Positions 1 to 8,402 of a stretch of DNA of 64,000 nt are shown one piece after another. The notes under the pieces were generated by a model. The model saw nothing but the letters and a program-made list of their open reading frames with translations, searched no databases and was not told the origin of the DNA. The stretch lies in assembly GCF_902830275.1 (NCBI RefSeq), contig NZ_CADESW010000018.1, positions 1 through 64,000 on the forward strand, given 5' to 3'. The stretch is from Burkholderia stagnalis (GTDB lineage: Bacteria > Pseudomonadota > Gammaproteobacteria > Burkholderiales > Burkholderiaceae). Every line of letters begins with the position of its first letter. Positions within the stretch are counted from its first letter, which is position 1. The translations under genes and the position numbers were made by a program.

Positions 1-3000
1 GATCGAACTGTTGGCCGACGAAATTCCTGTCGAAGCGGACGTCGACAACGACGTCACCGTGCTGTTGGCTGTGCTCAACCCCGTCGACGTGGACGTCGAC
101 AGGCTGTTGATTGCCGTGTTCGTCGCGAACAGTTGCGAGCCGTTGATCGCGTCGGTGCTCGTCGCCGTCACCTGGCCCGCTGCAACGTTCGCGATCTGGC
201 GTTCGGCACCGGGCGCGCCCACACTCACGACGCTCGTCGGGTTGGTGCCCGCGTAGTTGTACGTCACGCCACCGACCGTGCCCGACGCCATCGGGTTCGC
301 CGCCGCCGTCACCGAGCCCGAGCCCAGCGCCACGTCGTTCGCGTTGTTGGCCACGGCGCTCGAGCCCAGTGCGATCGAACCCGCGCCCGCTGCCGTCGAC
401 GTATTGCCGAGCGCGACCGAGCCCGTCCCCGTCGCGACGTTGGCGTTGCCCAGCGCGACCGCGCCCTGGCCGTTCGACGTGTTGTTCGCCCCCATCGCCA
501 CTGCGCCCGTGCCGGATGCCACGTTCGGATCGCCGATCGCGACCGCGCCGTCGCCCGACGCCGTGTTGCCGACCCCGATCGATACCGCCTTGCCGCCCGT
601 CGCCATCGCGCTCTGGCCGATCGCGACCGCGCCGCCCGAGTTCGCATTCGCGCCGTCGCCGACCGCCACGCTGCTCGCGCCTGCCGCCGTTGCGTTCGTG
701 CCTGCGGCCAGTGCGTTGATGCCGGTCGCGCCGTCGTTGTTGTAGTTGCCCTGCTGCGTGCCGTTGTCGTTCACGCTGTAGTAGTGTGTTTTCGATGCGT
801 TCAGCGCGGTCGAAAGCGAGCCGATACCGGTCGAGGTCGACGTGGACAAGGATGCGATCGCGCTATTGGCCGAGGAAATACCGGTCGAAGCCGAGGTCGA
901 CAGCGAAGTAACCGTGCTGCTGGTGGTCGACAGCCCGGTGGACAGCGAATTGACGCCACTTTGCGCCGTGCTGATGCCGGTCGAAGCCGAGGTCGACAAC
1001 GACGTCACCGTGCTGTTGGTCGTGCTCAGGCCCGTCGACAGCGAGCTGATGCCGGTCGAGGTCGACGTGGACAGCGAAACGATCGAGCTGGTGGCCGTGC
1101 TGATACCCGTCGAAGCGGACGTCGACAGCGACGCAATCGAACTGTTCGCCGACGACAAGCCCGTCGAGGCCGACGTCGACAACGTATTGATCGCCGTGTT
1201 GGCCGCATAGAGCTGCGAGCCGTTGATCGCATCCGTGCTGCTTGCCGTTACACGACCTGCTGCCACATTGGTGATCTGCCGCTCGGCGCCCGGTGCGCCT
1301 ATGCTGACGACGCTGCCCGGCAGCGTGCCGGCGAACGAATAAGTCGCGCCGCCAATGGTCGCACTTGAAGTCGGGTTGGCTGCAGCGGTGACTGAACCGG
1401 AGCCGAGGGCGACATCGCCGGCGTTGTTCGCAACGGCATTCGGACCGATCGCGACCGAGTTGGCGCCGAGCGCCTGGCTGTCCGGTGCAGTCGAGTTCGC
1501 ATGGAAGTACTTGATGCCCTGGCTGTTGATGCTGTCGATCGCGGCACCGACGTTGTTGACGGTGCTCGTCGTACCGTTCGCGTTGTACATCGTGTACGAC
1601 GGCGCGGAGACGGAGCCGGTGGCCGAATTGTAGGTCGCGCCGCCACCAAGTGCAGCAGCGGTGCTGTTGCCGAGGTTGTTGGTGGTGGAGACAACCGTGC
1701 TCAAGCCGGTCGACAGCGAGCTGATACCGGTCGACGTCGACGTGGACAGCGAGGCGACCGTGCTATTCGTCGTGCTCAACCCCGTGGACAACGAATTGAC
1801 TCCACTCTGCGCCGTGCTGATGCCGGTCGACGTAGACGTCGACAACGACGCCACCGTGCTATTCGTCGTGCTCAGCCCCGTGGACAACGAATTGACTCCA
1901 CTCTGCGCCGTGCTGATGCCCGTCGAAGCGGACGTCGACAACGATGCGATCGAGCTGTTCGCCGACGACAAGCCCGTCGACGTGGAGGTCGACAGAGAAG
2001 CGACGCTGCTGTTGGTTGTGCTAAGGCCGGTTGACAACGAGCCGATGCCGGTCGAGGCCGACGTGGACAGCGACGCCACCGTGCTGTTGGTGCTCGACAG
2101 CCCCGTCGACAACGAAATGACACCGCTTTGCGCCGTGCTGATGCCGGTCGACGCGGACGTCGACAGCGACGTGACGGTGCTGTTGGTCGTCGAAAGCCCG
2201 GTCGACAGCGAGTTCACGCCGCTTTGTGCCGTGCTGATGCCAGTGGACGTGGATGTCGACAGCGACGTGACGGTGCTGTTCGTCGTCGAAAGCCCGGTCG
2301 ACAGCGAGTTCACGCCGCTTTGCGCCGTGCTGATGCCGGTCGACGCGGACGTCGACAGCGACGTGACGGTGCTGTTGGTCGTCGAAAGCCCGGTCGACAG
2401 CGAGTTCACGCCGCTTTGCGCCGTGCTGATGCCGGTCGACGCGGACGTCGACAGCGACGTGACGGTGCTGTTGGTCGTCGAAAGCCCGGTCGACAGCGAG
2501 TTCACGCCGCTTTGCGCCGTGCTGATGCCGGTCGACGCGGACGTCGACAGCGACGTGACGGTGCTGTTGGTCGTCGAAAGCCCGGTCGACAGCGAGTTCA
2601 CGCCGCTTTGCGCCGTGCTGATGCCGGTCGACGCGGACGTCGACAGCGACGTGACGGTGCTGTTGGTCGTCGAAAGCCCGGTCGACAGCGAGTTCACGCC
2701 GCTTTGCGCCGTGCTGATGCCGGTCGACGCGGACGTCGACAGCGACGTGACGGTGCTGTTGGTCGTCGAAAGCCCGGTCGACAGCGAGTTCACGCCGCTT
2801 TGCGCCGTGCTGATGCCAGTGGACGTGGAAGTCGACAGGCTGTTGATCGCGGTGTTCGTCGCGAACAACTGCGAGCCGTTGATCGCATCCGTGCTAGCTG
2901 CTGTTACACGGCCGGCAGCGACATTCGTAATCTGGCGCTCCGCACCTGCCGCACCAACACTCACCACGCTCGACGGTGTTGTCCCCGCAAAGCTGTACGT

Positions 3001-3669
3001 CACGCCGCCGACAGTACCCGTCGCTGTCGGATTGGCGGCAGCCGTCACCGCGCCGGAACCCAGTGCGACATCGTTCGCGTTGTTCGCTTTCGCACTCGCG
3101 CCCAACGCGACGCCGTTCGTTGCAATCGCGGAAGCCGTATCACCGAGGGCAACACTGCTTTGGCCCGATGCAGTCGTCACGTATCCCAATGCCATTGCGT
3201 GGACCCCAGATGCTGTCGTCTGGTTGCCAACTGCTATTGCTGCAACACCACTTGCTATTGACTGCGCCCCCAACGCAGTTGCTTGGAGATTCAACGCTTG
3301 CGCCCCACCGCCAATGGCAGTCGCGTTCCCCCCGGTGGCTGTAGCCTGATTCCCGATTGCAGTCGCCGCATTTCCACCATTAGCGACTGCAGCATTGCCG
3401 ATCGCGATGCTCAATTGCGTACTTGCAACCGGTGGACTCGATCCATTGCCACCGATTGATATCGAACCAGCCTGGTTCCCGGGCGTAGTCCCCGCACCCG
3501 CCGAATACTGCGCCGACACATAAGGCGAAACCACAAGCATCGCCGCAGCAACCGCAGCAACCGCAGCAACCGCCGACTTGTTCGGCTTGCCCCGCGCCGA
3601 ATCCAGTTCCGAAGCCGCAACCCACGCGCCAAGCGCCTCATTCCAAATGGTTCGGTATGACTTGTTCAT
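1..3669 (-). CDS. Trimeric autotransporter adhesin (YadA/BpaA-like), 3' end outside window
   Basis: The frame is open on the minus strand from ATG 3669 to the window edge (1223 codons), so the C-terminal YadA anchor is not seen. The N-terminus (MNKSYRTIWNEALGAWVAASE) is the extended signal peptide region typical of type V autotransporters. An Ala/Val hydrophobic segment (about residues 28-50) follows. Residues about 65-230 are YadA-like head repeats (SVALG, AIAVG, ATAIG types). A neck (ERQITNVAAGRV...DAINGSQL, about 241-263) leads into a long Ser/Thr stalk of 32-residue repeats. Further head-neck-stalk blocks occur near 1690-1205 and 800-130. The family makes surface trimers for adhesion, autoaggregation or serum resistance. 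The start is fixed by the ESPR. The long + strand frame opposite is only a shadow of the repeats. Which of the Burkholderia adhesins this is cannot be told without the C-terminus. Confidence 0.93.
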   Translation of the reverse strand, partial: MNKSYRTIWNEALGAWVAASELDSARGKPNKSAVAAVAAVAAAMLVVSPYVSAQYSAGAGTTPGNQAGSISIGGNGSSPPVASTQLSIAIGNAAVANGGNAATAIGNQATATGGNATAIGGGAQALNLQATALGAQSIASGVAAIAVGNQTTASGVHAMALGYVTTASGQSSVALGDTASAIATNGVALGASAKANNANDVALGSGAVTAAANPTATGTVGGVTYSFAGTTPSSVVSVGAAGAERQITNVAAGRVTAASTDAINGSQLFATNTAINSLSTSTSTGISTAQSGVNSLSTGLSTTNSTVTSLSTSASTGISTAQSGVNSLSTGLSTTNSTVTSLSTSASTGISTAQSGVNSLSTGLSTTNSTVTSLSTSASTGISTAQSGVNSLSTGLSTTNSTVTSLSTSASTGISTAQSGVNSLSTGLSTTNSTVTSLSTSASTGISTAQSGVNSLSTGLSTTNSTVTSLSTSTSTGISTAQSGVNSLSTGLSTTNSTVTSLSTSASTGISTAQSGVISLSTGLSSTNSTVASLSTSASTGIGSLSTGLSTTNSSVASLSTSTSTGLSSANSSIASLSTSASTGISTAQSGVNSLSTGLSTTNSTVASLSTSTSTGISTAQSGVNSLSTGLSTTNSTVASLSTSTSTGISSLSTGLSTVVSTTNNLGNSTAAALGGGATYNSATGSVSAPSYTMYNANGTTSTVNNVGAAIDSINSQGIKYFHANSTAPDSQALGANSVAIGPNAVANNAGDVALGSGSVTAAANPTSSATIGGATYSFAGTLPGSVVSIGAPGAERQITNVAAGRVTASSTDAINGSQLYAANTAINTLSTSASTGLSSANSSIASLSTSASTGISTATSSIVSLSTSTSTGISSLSTGLSTTNSTVTSLSTSASTGISTAQSGVNSLSTGLSTTSSTVTSLSTSASTGISSANSAIASLSTSTSTGIGSLSTALNASKTHYYSVNDNGTQQGNYNNDGATGINALAAGTNATAAGASSVAVGDGANANSGGAVAIGQSAMATGGKAVSIGVGNTASGDGAVAIGDPNVASGTGAVAMGANNTSNGQGAVALGNANVATGTGSVALGNTSTAAGAGSIALGSSAVANNANDVALGSGSVTAAANPMASGTVGGVTYNYAGTNPTSVVSVGAPGAERQIANVAAGQVTATSTDAINGSQLFATNTAINSLSTSTSTGLSTANSTVTSLSTSASTGISSANSSI
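2153..2824 (-). repeat. Seven 96-bp tandem repeats in adhesin stalk
   Basis: Seven consecutive 96-bp (32-codon) units start at 2153, 2249, 2345, 2441, 2537, 2633 and 2729. The middle units look identical by eye and the outer ones differ by a few bases. More diverged units extend to about 1700. Each encodes a coiled-coil stalk unit containing STGISTAQSGVNSLSTGLST. The period is a multiple of three, so gain or loss of units would change stalk length without breaking the frame. Confidence 0.93.
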
Positions 3670-3738
3670 CTGATCTACCTCATCGGCGCGCGTCACGTCT
3701 CACGCGTATTACTGCGCTGCTCGTATCGGCCTTATTTT

Positions 3739-3764
3739 GTGGCAGTGCGAATTACAGCTGCCAC
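3739..3764. promoter_or_regulatory. Interrupted palindrome upstream of adhesin
   Basis: Seven-base arms GTGGCAG and CTGCCAC are separated by 12 bp, about 70 bp upstream of the adhesin ATG, in a stretch with no gene. There is no T-run, so an operator is more likely than a terminator. The rest of 3670-3961 shows nothing recognisable. Confidence 0.35.
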
Positions 3765-3961
3765 GACGGTTATCTTTAAGCGTATTTTTCCGGCGACTTC
3801 CACGCCCGCGACGGACTATTTTTATTCTTGATCGCCGATCGTTCATCCAATTCACGCCTCAATACAGGATTGTCGCTGGCACACTGCCAGATGAATCTCC
3901 CGTGACTGAATCCGGCCAGCCGAATCCTCTCGATAATCGGAAGCACATCGCGGGCACAAAC

Positions 3962-4225
3962 CTAATCGTCAAAGCTCACGGCGAATTGGGTCTCTCCTCG
4001 GATGCCGGACGTCATGCCGATTCGATAAGCAAGCCGCGCAGCATCCTTCAAGCTCTTACCAATATTCGGATCGATCAATTGACAAGCAATTGATTCGATG
4101 GCTCTAGCGTCGATATCGACATCATTCACACGCGTGGAATTGGTTATCTCGGGAAACAAGGCCACCAATCGATCGGACGAATCATCGGTATCAGACTCAT
4201 AATCCTGGATCGAGAGGCACTTCAT
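3962..4225 (-). CDS. Hypothetical 87-residue acidic protein
   Basis: ATG 4225 is preceded by GAGGAG four bases upstream, a better site than the in-frame ATG 4237. The product (MKCLSIQDYESD...) is acidic, with no signal peptide or membrane segment, and I do not recognise its family. Base composition is AT-richer than the neighbours, like the rest of 3.7-5.2 kb, which suggests acquired DNA. It lies in the same orientation as the adhesin, about 290 bp upstream of it, so it could be co-transcribed or could be an accessory or regulator of that gene. That is inference from position only. Confidence 0.5.
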   Translation of the reverse strand: MKCLSIQDYESDTDDSSDRLVALFPEITNSTRVNDVDIDARAIESIACQLIDPNIGKSLKDAARLAYRIGMTSGIRGETQFAVSFDD

Positions 4226-4581
4226 CGAGCTCCTCATTTCGCCTCACTCTGCATGCATCAATTTCAACATACTCGCCCCAATAAAATCCTCTCGGATCCA
4301 TCGAATTTCAGCTCTCGGATTCATTGCCATCGCTATCACATCGCGTTCAGTTATCGTCATCACTCAATTCAATCTGACGACACCCGTCGGCAAGCGAAGC
4401 TCGTCATGTCCGTTTGTTGCAGGTGAGCCGCGGTGTCACCACATATGACTCCCACAAGATCCCTTTTCCCTTCATCGCACCGCCAGGACAATGTGGCCTG
4501 CAATGATCGGTCTACGCCGGCTATCCCGTTGACACGGAAACCTCCCTTCTCGCCACTAGTCGCCCCGCGCATTAAGGGCCT

Positions 4582-4605
4582 GAACAAAAACGTTCATTTC
4601 TATAA
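4582..4605. other. Degenerate serine-recombinase site-like sequence
   Basis: One half (ACAAAAACG) matches the arm of the palindrome at 4679-4700, followed by TT and a poorer second half (CATTTCTATA, 6 of 10 matching). The centre-to-centre distance to the better site is 96 bp. The TT centre is the complement of the AA centre of the other site, so the two are inverted relative to each other. Confidence 0.35.
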
Positions 4606-4678
4606 AATTCGATCTCAAGCGGGCTCTTGAGCGACATTTCCTTTTGCGACAAGGGCTTAGTGGAGTGCAGATTTACCC

Positions 4679-4700
4679 GACAAAAACGAACGTTTTTGTC
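4679..4700. other. Perfect hix-like palindrome (candidate crossover site)
   Basis: Ten-base arms GACAAAAACG and CGTTTTTGTC flank a central AA. The layout (two about 12-bp half sites, 2-bp core, A-tract arms) is that of hix/gix sites cut by DNA invertases. The core resembles the Salmonella hix core, with CG in place of CC next to the dinucleotide. Two invertase-type recombinase genes start within 1.7 kb. Confidence 0.5.
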
Positions 4701-5174
4701 CAGTACAATCGAGCCGCATTTTCCACTTTTGACCATTCTTTACAATGTAACAACAGCGCAACGAGCGTCTACCCAACGCGCAGCACGCATCCATTTTGTA
4801 GGACGAAAGCGATTTCCAATCGCTGGCTTGACAGCTTCCCGGCTGCTCGAGGGCGATCAACTGGAATTTCCGATCTTCGCCAATCAAAACATCCGGAAAT
4901 AGATGTTTCGCATGATTTGGAAATACAAAGGATTCGCGGCACGGGAAATTTGATTCACACGACGGAATCACTCAAAAGGAGATTCCCGATAACTGCGCAT
5001 CGTCACGCCACAGATTGACGATTCAGACATTTAGTCGAGGCAAAATATGATCACGCTTAACCAGCGACACGGTGATGACCCGCAAAAAAGGGATCCCGCC
5101 TCTCCGCTTCTTGAAGACATAACCGAGTTTTATCGATATCCGTCCCACTTCCCGTGCGAGACGCGGAGGCGATC

Positions 5175-5747
5175 GTGAACATCGGATATGCGCGCGTTTC
5201 CACGGACGAGCAGAGTCTCGAGTTGCAACTGGACGCACTCAAACGAACCGGTTGCGATCGAATATTTACGGACCACGGTATTTCCGGAAGCGAATTTTCG
5301 CGCCCGGGGCTGGATGCCGCGTTGAAGCAGGCGAAAACGGGTGACACGTTGATCGTGTGGCGTCTCGACCGATTAGGCCGCTCGTTGAGCAAGTTGATTG
5401 ACCTGGTGACGCATCTCGAGAAACGCGGCATTCAATTTGTTTCTGTCATGGAGTCCATCAACACCAACTCGTCAGGCGGCGTATTGATTTTTCATATGAT
5501 GGCCGCGCTGGCCCAGTTCGAACGAAGCTTGATCAGCGAGCGCACGCGCGCCGGCCTGGCCGCCGCGCGCGCGCGAGGCCGCCCGCTCGGACGCAAGCCG
5601 GCGCTCGACGAAACGCAGAGAAAGCAGGCGCTGGATATGGTGAAACGTCAACCGGTCGCCGAGGTCGCGCGGTATTTCAAGGTGCACCCGCGCACCCTGA
5701 AGCGGTTGCTGATGGTGGAGCAAGCGCGCGAAACTCCATTGGAGTGA
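5175..5747 (+). CDS. Serine recombinase, DNA invertase (Pin/Gin/Hin) type
   Basis: The start is GTG 5175, with GGAGG five bases upstream. This gives NIGYARVSTDEQ at the N-terminus (190 residues), the family's usual beginning; catalytic Ser is about residue 9. WRLDRLGRS and the E-helix signature ERSLISERTRAGL are those of invertases rather than Tn3 resolvases. A C-terminal helix-turn-helix (VAEVARYFKVHPRTLKRLL) ends the protein. Such enzymes make double-strand cuts at paired 26-bp sites and usually invert the DNA between them. The gene converges with a paralogue at 5823. Candidate sites lie at 4582 and 4679. The target is inferred, not shown. Confidence 0.93.
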   Translation: MNIGYARVSTDEQSLELQLDALKRTGCDRIFTDHGISGSEFSRPGLDAALKQAKTGDTLIVWRLDRLGRSLSKLIDLVTHLEKRGIQFVSVMESINTNSSGGVLIFHMMAALAQFERSLISERTRAGLAAARARGRPLGRKPALDETQRKQALDMVKRQPVAEVARYFKVHPRTLKRLLMVEQARETPLE

Positions 5748-5822
5748 TCTCATTGCGATCACGAAGTCACATCGCGCAGCCCTGTCAATCCCGGCTGTAT
5801 CGCGGGCCGAGGCGACTTCTCG

Positions 5823-6386
5823 TTATTGGTGCCGCTGCGCGTGTCGGGTCAAATGACGCCTCAGCGTCCGAATATGAATGTCGAACATTTTGGCGACCTC
5901 CGCTTCGGATTGTGTCCGCAACAACTCCTGTGCGCGAGCGCATTGCGTCGCATCCAGCGCCGGGGGCCGTCCCAGCCTGCTGCCGCGCAGACGGGCGCCT
6001 TGCAGACCCGCACGGGTTCGCTCACTGATCAGCGAGCGCTCGAACTCCGCGAGGGCCGCGATCATATGAAACGTGAAGCGCCCGGTCGGCGATTGCGTAT
6101 CGATGCATTCCGTGAGCGAAACGAGCCGGACGCCGTTGTCATTGAGCCATGCAATGACGTCGATGAGATGGCGAATCGACCGACTGAGCCGGTCCAGCCG
6201 CCATACGACCAATGTACCGCCGCGCGTGAGCGCCGTCATGGCGGACGATAACCCGGGGCGGTCGATGCTCGCGCCCGACACGCCTTGGTCGGAATAGATC
6301 GCGTCGCATCGGTAACCTTCCAGCGCGGCCAGTTGCAAATCCAGATGCTGCTCATCCGTTGATACTCGAGCGTAACCAATATCCAT
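5823..6386 (-). CDS. Serine recombinase, DNA invertase type (second copy)
   Basis: This 187-residue paralogue of the gene at 5175 has the same architecture: DIGYARVSTDEQ with the catalytic Ser, WRLDRLSRS, the FERSLISERTRAGL helix, and a C-terminal helix-turn-helix (AEVAKMFDIHIRTLRRHL). ATG 6386 follows a GAGG four bases away. The two recombinases converge with 75 bp between stop codons and differ clearly in sequence, so they are not a recent duplication. They may recognise different sites or act redundantly. The 77 bp upstream, before the MFS stop, show nothing further. Confidence 0.93.
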   Translation of the reverse strand: MDIGYARVSTDEQHLDLQLAALEGYRCDAIYSDQGVSGASIDRPGLSSAMTALTRGGTLVVWRLDRLSRSIRHLIDVIAWLNDNGVRLVSLTECIDTQSPTGRFTFHMIAALAEFERSLISERTRAGLQGARLRGSRLGRPPALDATQCARAQELLRTQSEAEVAKMFDIHIRTLRRHLTRHAQRHQ

Positions 6387-6463
6387 TGCCTCGTCGTTGC
6401 CTTGAACCGTGTCGTGCGAATCGGAAATCGGTTGTTCCCGTTAGCCGCACGCCGACACAAATC

Positions 6464-7831
6464 TCAAGTGCCCCCCTTGGCGAGTTTGATGACTGGCAAC
6501 GACAATGCGATCACGCTTCCAATCAGAAGCGTGGCCACCGCATAAAGCAGCCCGGCCGCGAAGCTATGCGTGACGTCCTTCAACATTCCGACGATCAGCG
6601 GACTCAACGCCGAACCGATGTTGCCGGTTGCGTTGATCACCGCGATGCCGATCGCCTTGGCATGTTGCGAGAGCACGGTGTCGGGCATGGTCCAGAAAAT
6701 GGCCATTGCCGTATAGGCCCCCGTGGAAGCCATCGCGATGCCGGTCAACCTCATCTGGGGGACTTCACCGACAACTGCGAGCGTCCAGCCTGCAGCGGCG
6801 AAAAGCATGGGCAACACAAGATGCCATCGTCGTTCCTGGCGACGATCCGAGTGTGCGCCCCAAGCCAACATGCCGACAATCGTACAGATTTGCGGGAGCG
6901 CGCTCAGCAGCCCGACCTTGAGGTTACTGTTCGAGACATCGAAGCTCTTGACGATCTGAGGCACCCACATCGAAACGAGGCTCAGAGAATTGACCAGGCA
7001 GAAGTAGGCGACGGCGAATTTGAGCGTCGCGAGTTGCATCACCCCGCCTGATTCCCGCGATTGCGCAGCGCCGCCGTCCGCCGCAACAGGCGACGCTTCC
7101 GCGCTCAAGAGAGCCTGCAGCGTGCGCTTTTCCTTTTCCGTCAACCAGCGCGCATCTGCCGGTTTGTCGTCCAGATAGAACCAGACGGCGACGCCGAGCA
7201 GCGAGGCCGGCAATCCTTCGACGACGAACAGCCAATGCCAGCCGGCCAGGCCCAGTACACCGTCCAGACGCAACAGATAGCCGGAGGCCGCGGCGCCAAG
7301 GGCGGTCGTCACCGGCATCGCGATCATGAACAATGCGTTCGCTCGGGCTCGGTAGGCGCGCGGAAACCAATACGTCAGGTAGACCAGCATCCCGGGGAGA
7401 AAGCCGGCTTCACACATCCCGACCAGCGCGCGCAGCAGATACAGGCTTGACGCGTCGTGCGCGAACGCAGTGCAGGCGGACGCGAGTCCCCACGCAACCA
7501 TGATCGTGGCAATCCAGCGCCGTGCTCCGATCTTGCCGAGCGCCAGATTGCTCGGTATGCCGAACATCACGTATGTCACATAAAACACGGCCCCCGCCAT
7601 CCCGAACATGGTGCCCGTCAGCTTGAGGTCCGCTGCCATCGTCAAGCCGGCGAAGCCGATGTTGATTCGATCAAGGAAGGAGAACGCGAACAGAATGAAC
7701 AGGAAGCCGATCAGTCGCCTCGACACCTTTCTGACGACGTGCTGTTCGAATACCTCCAGGGACTGGTCGTTCTCGGCGTGGATCGCTCCGACGGCGGGTT
7801 TGACGGGCTCGAGCGTCGACGGGGTTCGCAT
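6464..7831 (-). CDS. MFS transporter, anion:cation symporter family
   Basis: This 455-residue protein has twelve predicted membrane spans after a cytoplasmic N-terminus of about 35 residues. FLDRINIGFA in the first span and a GxxADRxxR-like loop are typical of the ACS family (phthalate, tartrate, glucarate or hydroxyphenylacetate permeases), which take up small organic anions with protons. AGGAGG precedes ATG 7831 at a distance of 10. A 31-bp palindrome lies 64-94 bp upstream and probably binds a regulator. The substrate cannot be read from the sequence. The aspartoacylase-like gene upstream suggests an N-acyl amino acid or dicarboxylate as one possibility. Confidence 0.9.
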   Translation of the reverse strand: MRTPSTLEPVKPAVGAIHAENDQSLEVFEQHVVRKVSRRLIGFLFILFAFSFLDRINIGFAGLTMAADLKLTGTMFGMAGAVFYVTYVMFGIPSNLALGKIGARRWIATIMVAWGLASACTAFAHDASSLYLLRALVGMCEAGFLPGMLVYLTYWFPRAYRARANALFMIAMPVTTALGAAASGYLLRLDGVLGLAGWHWLFVVEGLPASLLGVAVWFYLDDKPADARWLTEKEKRTLQALLSAEASPVAADGGAAQSRESGGVMQLATLKFAVAYFCLVNSLSLVSMWVPQIVKSFDVSNSNLKVGLLSALPQICTIVGMLAWGAHSDRRQERRWHLVLPMLFAAAGWTLAVVGEVPQMRLTGIAMASTGAYTAMAIFWTMPDTVLSQHAKAIGIAVINATGNIGSALSPLIVGMLKDVTHSFAAGLLYAVATLLIGSVIALSLPVIKLAKGGT

Positions 7832-7894
7832 TGTGCAACAACCTCCTGTGATTCTTACGAATAATGTGGCCAGCCAGTCTCCGGGCCGGTTCGT

Positions 7895-7925
7895 CCATCT
7901 AATAATTAATATATTAACTAGATGG
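7895..7925. promoter_or_regulatory. 31-bp palindromic operator upstream of MFS gene
   Basis: Arms CCATCTA and TAGATGG enclose an AT-only centre that is itself nearly symmetrical (TAATAATTAATATATTA). It is the most AT-rich spot of this region, 64-94 bp upstream of the MFS start. Geometry fits a dimeric repressor site overlapping a promoter. The cognate regulator is unknown. Confidence 0.6.
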
Positions 7926-8402
7926 GCGAAAGACGCAATCCTAGAAAACCATGATCAGGTGGCGGGACCGCGCCGTGTCGTCCGAAACAGGTCTGCTCGC
8001 TTGGCCCATGAGCCATGGCATCCGGCCCCCTCGGCTCCCGCGTGCCTTGTCGTGCGCGAATTCAGATCAGGATTGCTTGACGAATAGCTTGGCATGTCGG
8101 AACCGGAGCATGACGCCGACGCGCGCCCTCACCTGATTCGCATCGGGCGCGCGCACGGTCGTGCCGAGCCGGCTTGCGGTCGAACCGCCGGTGCTTCTGA
8201 CCATCCTGATCGCGCATGCACGCTTGTGCGCTTCGACGGTGTTCGCCCATTCCGACGAACTGCGGAAGCGGTTTCATTGTTGCCTATCGGGCGATATCCT
8301 CAGACAATCGACGCCCGCCGCCAGGGCAATCGACACCGCCCGCGCTTGGCCGGGCGGGAGTCGGAATGCTTGAGCAACCGCAGTATGGAACGACGCACTG
8401 GG
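7926..8402. other. Intergenic stretch, no gene seen
   Basis: These 477 bp lie between the MFS control region and the end of the amidohydrolase gene. Frames across it have no credible start signals. A GC stem CCGCCCG/CGGGCGG (8336-8357) without a T-run is the only structure noted. Confidence 0.4.

Larger units (their letters stand above)
4226..5174. other. AT-rich intergenic stretch with recombination-like sites
   Basis: About 950 bp hold no convincing gene. Short frames here lack ribosome sites and codon bias. The stretch contains the hix-like palindrome at 4679-4700 and its degenerate partner at 4582-4605, plus a small CTCAAG/CTTGAG hairpin (4614-4631). Confidence 0.5.

Noticed and set aside
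2153..2824. Regular repeats as a CRISPR array
   Set aside because: Units are contiguous, coding and spacer-free, with period 96 bp inside the adhesin gene.
1661..3349. 562-codon + strand frame with strikingly regular repeats
   Set aside because: It is the antisense shadow of the adhesin stalk; the minus frame has the ESPR start, head and neck motifs and no stops.
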